Of a stretch of 9,359 bases of DNA, positions 6,822 to 9,359 are shown piece after piece. A program made the position numbers and the translations under genes. The notes under the pieces are model-generated. The model was not told the origin of the DNA. It worked only from the letters and a program-made list of their open reading frames with translations, and ran no database searches. Source of the DNA: Candidatus Kuenenbacteria bacterium CG_4_8_14_3_um_filter_39_15 (GTDB taxonomy: Bacteria; Patescibacteriota; Patescibacteriia; UBA2196; GWA2-42-15). Numbering within the stretch: the stretch's first letter is position 1; every line of letters starts with the position of its first letter. The stretch lies in assembly GCA_002782365.1 (NCBI GenBank), contig PFHP01000027.1, forward strand, positions 1 through 9,359, in the 5' to 3' direction.

Positions 6822-7790
6822 TTACAATCTAATCTCTTTTTCCAACCACTCAATGTGTTTATGTTTTCTTGTCCAAAATAAATCTTCCCAAATATAATGC
6901 GCCACCAACTTTGACCACTCTCCATATTTTTTGTGAATGTCTTTTAAAATTTTATCAACTGGCACAAACTTTTTATCATAAAATATCCTTGAATAAATCT
7001 TTTGCTCCCAAGGCGGTATGGTTTTAAAGACGTTGTGATAATAATCTTCAAACAGCACATATTCGACTGAAGCAGGACCAATGCCGTAAATCTTTAAGAT
7101 TTTTTTTTCCAGTTCATTTTTTGGCAATTTCCTCATTTCAAATTCATTTATTTTACCATTAACAAACTGTGAACTTAATTTTTTTACAAATTTTGCTCGG
7201 TAACCTAATTTTAAATCTCTTAATACTCGTTCATCTGTTTTGTCTATTTTTTCTGGTTGCCAAAAAGTTGATAAAATTTTATTATCAAATTTAATTTTTT
7301 GACCAAATTTATTAAATAAGTTTTCCAACATCTGCACTGTCCTTTTAACTGTGGCATTTTGTAGGACGATATAAATGATCAGTGTTTCATAAAATGAATT
7401 AGCAGCCACTGGCCGCATATCTTTCCATTTTTTTAAAACAGGTTTTAATAATTTATCATTTTTAAATTTTTTATAAAACTCACTTGTATTACTATTAAAG
7501 TTAAAACGCCAATTTATTTCTTGTTTTAAGCTTTTTGAATAATTCTTACCCAAGTCTTTTTGTGAATAGACTATCACTTTGACTTTTGGTTTAAAAATTG
7601 TGCCTTTATTTTCAAACTTTAATCCTAATACTTTATTTTGCCACAACATTGTTATCCAATACTTACCCTTCTCCCAAATATTATCTGACGAAGGGAAATG
7701 TGAAGGTTTGTGCAAAACAGCATCAAAATTAAATGGTGCTGTTGGAGTGAAATATAAATTGTTTTTAATTTTTAATCCAATTGGTTTCAT
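6822..7790 (-). CDS. HhH-GPD DNA glycosylase, AlkA/Ogg type
   Basis: A 322-residue base-excision repair glycosylase of the helix-hairpin-helix superfamily. The N-terminal third (about 1-115) is strand-rich, like the AlkA/Ogg N-domain. The HhH-GPD domain starts near SFYETLIIYIVLQNATVKRT (about 132-151). The hairpin motif KIYGIGPASVEYV is at about 233-245, with Gly-Ile-Gly at 236-238. The position of the catalytic Asp (AlkA Asp238) aligns with Glu262 in IPPWEQKIYSR (codon 7007-7005). The ATG at 7790 is preferred; extension to a TTG at 7817 would place codons inside a terminator loop. It follows the four-Cys gene on the same strand, with a hairpin between. The substrate is unknown: alkylated purines and 8-oxoguanine are both possible. 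Confidence 0.82.
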   Translation of the reverse strand: MKPIGLKIKNNLYFTPTAPFNFDAVLHKPSHFPSSDNIWEKGKYWITMLWQNKVLGLKFENKGTIFKPKVKVIVYSQKDLGKNYSKSLKQEINWRFNFNSNTSEFYKKFKNDKLLKPVLKKWKDMRPVAANSFYETLIIYIVLQNATVKRTVQMLENLFNKFGQKIKFDNKILSTFWQPEKIDKTDERVLRDLKLGYRAKFVKKLSSQFVNGKINEFEMRKLPKNELEKKILKIYGIGPASVEYVLFEDYYHNVFKTIPPWEQKIYSRIFYDKKFVPVDKILKDIHKKYGEWSKLVAHYIWEDLFWTRKHKHIEWLEKEIRL

Positions 7791-7796
7791 AGATTT

Positions 7797-7837
7797 AAAA
7801 TAAGGCCGCCAAAACAACTTAATGGCGGTCCTATTTT
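7797..7837. terminator. hairpin between the four-Cys gene and the glycosylase gene
   Basis: AAAATAAGGCCGCC (7797-7810) pairs with GGCGGTCCTATTTT (7824-7837), with one A-C mismatch and one G-T pair around a GC-rich core; the loop is 13 nt. A-rich and T-rich flanks make it symmetric. On the minus strand it overlaps the stop codon of the 62-residue gene and ends only 6 bases before the glycosylase ATG. Confidence 0.7.
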
Positions 7838-8024
7838 ATTTTGTTCGAAAGTAATTACAATGACCCGACGGTGATACTTCACCATATTCATCTAAAGCTT
7901 GTTCAAAATTTTTGTCTTCTGGCACACAAGCATTTTTGCCGTCTTTTGATTGAAAACTAACACAATTTTTACATTGGGTTGATTTATTATTCCAATCGGC
8001 TACGTAATTTACATCATCTGACAT
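7836..8024 (-). CDS. small four-cysteine protein, possible Fe-S or zinc binder
   Basis: A 62-residue protein; no family is recognised with certainty. Its four Cys are at 18, 21, 33 and 56: QCKNCVSF, NACVPEDK and SGHCNYF. The order Cys-x2-Cys, Cys, then Gly-x-Cys-aromatic recalls high-potential iron-sulfur proteins, but the last gap (22 residues) is longer than usual, so HiPIP is a suggestion only. A zinc site is the alternative. No signal peptide or membrane segment is present. The ATG at 8024 is chosen because it lies 7 bases after the AbrB stop; the upstream ATG at 8066 would overlap the AbrB gene by 35 bases. It is almost certainly cotranscribed with the AbrB gene. Confidence 0.7.
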   Translation of the reverse strand: MSDDVNYVADWNNKSTQCKNCVSFQSKDGKNACVPEDKNFEQALDEYGEVSPSGHCNYFRTK

Positions 8025-8031
8025 ATTTTTA

Positions 8032-8259
8032 TTAATCACGCGACGCTTTTTGAATAAAATCGTCAATCGTGTCTGACTTAATTAAATTAATCCCTTTGCC
8101 GTCAGCCCGCTTAATAACCAGCAATTTATCGCCAGTTTTTATGTCCATTTCTTTACGGGCTTCAGAGGGGATAGCTATTTGACCTTTATTAGTTACGGTA
8201 ACCATACCAAAGAACGCGCGTTTTTTTTGGCAAATACCTTTTTTATTTGTGTTTTTCAT
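8032..8259 (-). CDS. AbrB/MazE/SpoVT-family DNA-binding protein
   Basis: A 75-residue regulator with one swapped-hairpin AbrB domain at about 19-63: GMVTVTNKGQIAIPSEARKE, then MDIKTGDKLLVI. A basic 18-residue extension precedes it (MKNTNKKGICQKKRAF). These proteins dimerise and bind DNA as transition-state regulators or antitoxins. No toxin-like gene is next to it: the downstream partner is the four-Cys protein. The ATG at 8259 fits the promoter upstream; an internal ATG (codon 19) would still give a full domain. An inverted repeat over the promoter suggests self-repression. Confidence 0.88.
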   Translation of the reverse strand: MKNTNKKGICQKKRAFFGMVTVTNKGQIAIPSEARKEMDIKTGDKLLVIKRADGKGINLIKSDTIDDFIQKASRD

Positions 8260-8283
8260 ATATTTGACTATTAGTAAGAAAAG

Positions 8284-8306
8284 TAAGATATTACATACTT
8301 ATCTTA
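8284..8306. promoter_or_regulatory. inverted-repeat operator candidate at the AbrB promoter
   Basis: TAAGATA (8284-8290) and TATCTTA (8300-8306) form a perfect 7-bp inverted repeat with 9 bases between. It covers the -10 box and the expected transcription start, the position where a bound repressor would block initiation. The AbrB-type protein is the obvious candidate ligand. Confidence 0.5.
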
Positions 8307-8329
8307 ACATGGCTGTAAAATACTGTCAA
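8301..8329 (-). promoter_or_regulatory. promoter of the AbrB gene group
   Basis: On the minus strand a consensus TTGACA (8329-8324), 17-bp spacer and TAAGAT (8306-8301) preceded by TGT form an extended -10 promoter. Transcription would start near 8294, about 35 nt before the ATG at 8259. Confidence 0.8.
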
Positions 8330-8349
8330 GCATATCAACTTTGAAACCC

Positions 8350-8382
8350 AAAGACACCTCCCTTAAAAAGGGAGATGTCTTT
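8350..8382. terminator. terminator hairpin, copy 2 of repeat module
   Basis: AAAGACA-C-CTCCCTT (8350-8364) pairs with AAGGGAG-A-TGTCTTT (8368-8382), loop AAA. The single C-A mismatch sits at the same place as in copy 1 and becomes a G-U pair on the minus strand. It should end the HNH/tRNA-His transcript before the AbrB promoter. Confidence 0.82.
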
Positions 8383-8418
8383 TCCTTTGACCTTGACAAA
8401 TGTCAGGGGCAAAGGGGT
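8374..8418. repeat. 45-nt direct repeat, right copy, abutting tRNA-His
   Basis: This matches 6642-6686 at 40 of 45 positions. Its inner part 8384-8415 is a 32-nt palindrome: CCTTTG with CAAAGG, CCTTGACA with TGTCAGGG, one A-G mismatch, 2-nt loop. Its right end takes in the last three bases of tRNA-His (8416-8418), so the palindrome is the immediate 3' trailer of that tRNA. Confidence 0.85.
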
Positions 8419-8489
8419 GGTAGACCGGGCTTGAACCGGCAACCGCCTGGACCACAACCAGATGCTCTACCAATTGAGCTACTACCACC
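8416..8489 (-). tRNA. tRNA-His (anticodon GTG)
   Basis: A complete 74-nt cloverleaf on the minus strand. The acceptor is GTGGTAG with CTACCAC, plus the extra G-1 opposite C73 that marks tRNA-His. The D stem is GCTC with GAGC and the loop carries GG. The anticodon stem is TCTGG with CCAGG, loop TT-GTG-GT. The T stem is GCCGG with CCGGT, loop TTCAAGC. No CCA is encoded (CCT follows), so it must be added enzymatically. The gene starts 7 bases after the HNH stop codon and is followed by the palindrome and terminator, so RNase P could separate it from an HNH transcript. Confidence 0.97.
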
Positions 8490-8496
8490 ATAATTA

Positions 8497-8976
8497 TTAT
8501 GGTTTTAATGGGATTTTATAATGATGGATTAAGTGATGACAATTATGACACAACCAGACCAAATTTGAAAGTTTATTATTTTCTCTATTGTGATTTATAT
8601 GATGAACAGCCAGCACTCTGATATCTATATTATTACATAGAATACAAACCATTTTTTTATTTGAACGCTCCAAGATTCCACGACCCGCAAATTCTCCGTT
8701 TACCCAATTGGGATGGTTCTCTCCTTTTAAACTTGTTTTATTTTTCCAAATCATGTGGCATGATTTAGAACAGAATAATTTACCACTTTTTGTATTCTTA
8801 AATGCTTTTTGTGTTTTCCATGTTTTTCCCCCGCAAGTATCACATTTAACATATTTTCCTGTTCTCGCTCCCTTGTATTGACAGTTTCTTGAACAATAAA
8901 TACCATGTCCGTATTTTTTTTGAGATGGTTTTACATAAAATTTATTATTACATAGTTTACATTTAATATGAGGCAT
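8497..8976 (-). CDS. HNH endonuclease with two N-terminal zinc fingers
   Basis: A 159-residue nuclease of the kind found in homing elements and phages. Two Cys4 fingers come first: Cys6, 9, 28, 32 and Cys45, 48, 69, 73. A GENHPNW motif at 85-91 is common just before HNH domains of this type. The HNH domain spans about 108-152, with structural Cys111, 114, 143, 146 and the metal-site residues AVHHINH (His125/126), Asn138 and CHHLIHH (His147/148). All expected residues are present, so it looks active. The ATG at 8976 lies next to the predicted transcription start, so the message would be nearly leaderless. It sits between the broken tRNA-His half and the intact tRNA-His, all on the same strand, which points to a tRNA-targeting selfish element rather than restriction. 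Confidence 0.9.
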   Translation of the reverse strand: MPHIKCKLCNNKFYVKPSQKKYGHGIYCSRNCQYKGARTGKYVKCDTCGGKTWKTQKAFKNTKSGKLFCSKSCHMIWKNKTSLKGENHPNWVNGEFAGRGILERSNKKMVCILCNNIDIRVLAVHHINHNRENNKLSNLVWLCHNCHHLIHHYKIPLKP

Positions 8977-8984
8977 ACATTGTA

Positions 8985-9013
8985 ATTATAGCTCAAAAGA
9001 ATATAAATGTAAA
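8985..9013 (-). promoter_or_regulatory. promoter of the HNH gene
   Basis: On the minus strand TTTACA (9013-9008), a 17-bp spacer and TATAAT (8990-8985). Transcription would begin near 8978, a couple of bases before the HNH ATG. It lies between the broken tRNA half and the HNH gene and could also drive the intact tRNA-His. Confidence 0.75.
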
Positions 9014-9027
9014 CATACAGCTTTGTG

Positions 9028-9063
9028 CACAACCTGCCGTGTTACCACTACACTATAGTCACC
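9028..9063 (-). pseudogene. 5' half of a second tRNA-His, cut after the anticodon
   Basis: Read on the minus strand from 9063: G-1, the 5' acceptor strand GTGACTA, T8-A9, D stem GTGT with ACAC and a loop with AGTGGTA, G26, anticodon-stem strand GCAGG, U32-U33, then anticodon GTG ending at 9028. All fixed positions are right for tRNA-His. The sequence then continues CACAAAG instead of a purine at 37 and CCTGC, and no T arm follows. No matching 3' half (CCTGC, T arm, TAGTCAC) is found elsewhere in the window. It differs strongly from the intact tRNA-His, so it is not a local duplication. Confidence 0.85.
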
Positions 9064-9093
9064 ATGAATATAATTTTATAATTTTTAATTTTT

Positions 9094-9152
9094 CCGCCAA
9101 GTCGTAATTTGGATAATTCACGTTCGTGGAAGGCGGATCACCCTCAGGGTGA
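9094..9152. repeat. cluster of palindromes upstream of the broken tRNA
   Basis: CCGCC (9094-9098) pairs with GGCGG (9132-9136) around a loop holding a CACG-TT-CGTG hairpin (9119-9128). Directly after it, TCACCC-TCA-GGGTGA (9138-9152) is a perfect hairpin. There is no T-run suited to termination of minus-strand transcripts. No gene is seen in 9064-9359. Confidence 0.6.
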
Positions 9153-9165
9153 CAAACAATTAATT

Positions 9166-9239
9166 AATTTCAAAATTTTAAAATTGTCCCGACTTTGTCG
9201 AGGATCCTCGATGAAATCGGGATTTGAACATTTGAAATT
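9166..9239. repeat. MITE-like or REP-like palindrome
   Basis: The core 9187-9222 is a 36-nt palindrome centred at 9204/9205: TCCCGA with TCGGGA outside and the perfect 14-mer TCGAGGATCCTCGA (9198-9211) inside, 15 of 18 pairs canonical and two more G-T. Outside it, AATTTCAAA (9166-9174) and TTTGAAATT (9231-9239) extend the inverted symmetry. No coding content or target duplication is evident. Confidence 0.7.
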
Positions 9240-9308
9240 CTGAAATTGAAAATTATTAAGTGGTGCGTTTGTTTGACGAAATCCGAACCTATTTTGAACG
9301 GAACTGAC

Positions 9309-9355
9309 GGCGCGCTTCCCGCCTGCGCCGAGGCTTCGGCGGGCAGGCGCGCGCC
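9309..9355. repeat. very GC-rich hairpin at the right edge
   Basis: Nested arms GGCGCG (9309-9314) with CGCGCC (9350-9355), CGCCTGC (9320-9326) with GCAGGCG (9343-9349), and GCCGA (9327-9331) with TCGGC (9336-9340), loop GGCT. It is almost pure G+C inside an AT-rich region, as expected of a dispersed palindromic element. It may continue past the window. Confidence 0.75.
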
Positions 9356-9359
9356 AAAC

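Noticed and set aside
7788..7817. Glycosylase start at the TTG at 7817
   Set aside because: It would place the first codons inside the loop and stem of a terminator hairpin; the ATG at 7790 gives a sensible N-terminus.
8025..8066. Longer form of the four-Cys protein starting at 8066
   Set aside because: It overlaps the AbrB coding sequence by 35 bases and adds only a low-complexity basic stretch; the ATG at 8024 sits at normal operon spacing.
8284..8306. A terminator upstream of the AbrB gene
   Set aside because: The stem is AT-rich, has no T-run and overlaps a good promoter, so an operator fits better.
8416..9063. A group I intron with an HNH ORF in the tRNA-His anticodon loop
   Set aside because: The intact tRNA downstream has its own 5' half and its anticodon stem (CCAGG) does not match the GCAGG of the broken half; no 3' exon exists in the window.
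9094..9355. CRISPR array
   Set aside because: The palindromes differ from one another and are not regularly spaced; no repeated unit with unique spacers is present.

Overview
The window looks like a piece of a Candidate Phyla Radiation (Patescibacteria-type) bacterial chromosome. This is inferred from compact single-copy housekeeping genes, moderate to low GC, standard genetic code with no in-frame TGA readthrough, a twitching ATPase beside a secreted fibronectin/TSP3 surface protein, and AT-rich start contexts with no recognisable Shine-Dalgarno sequence. No database search was possible, so the lineage is a judgement from protein character only.

Left part (1-3420): the DNA polymerase I gene polA runs in from the left edge (5' end missing). 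It is followed by a gene-poor stretch with an imperfect inverted repeat, then a promoter, a leader with two hairpins, an HU-type nucleoid protein gene, and a strong bidirectional terminator. Middle part (3430-6058): pilT on the minus strand and a secreted three-FN3/TSP3 protein on the plus strand are divergent. They are driven from two excellent sigma70-type promoters whose -35 boxes overlap. The surface-protein gene ends in a clear terminator. A NUDIX hydrolase follows (6138-6551).

Right part (6600-9359) has accessory character. A minus-strand group encodes an AbrB-type regulator, a 62-residue four-cysteine protein and an AlkA/Ogg-type HhH-GPD glycosylase with Glu where Asp is expected. It is bracketed by two copies of a 45-nt repeat (40/45 identical), each fused to a terminator hairpin; the right copy touches the 3' end of a complete tRNA-His. 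Immediately upstream of that tRNA (7 nt) lies an HNH endonuclease gene with two extra zinc fingers. Upstream of the HNH promoter lies the exact 5' half of a second, different tRNA-His, cut off directly after its GTG anticodon. This is the most interesting part of the window: it reads like an HNH element that broke a resident tRNA-His gene in the anticodon loop and brought a replacement tRNA-His with it. The last 300 nt hold no gene but carry four palindromic structures, including a very GC-rich hairpin at the right edge.

Functionally, polA, HU and the glycosylase concern DNA replication, packaging and repair; pilT and the FN3 protein concern the cell surface. The HNH/tRNA-His arrangement and the repeats are best read as mobile or selfish DNA.
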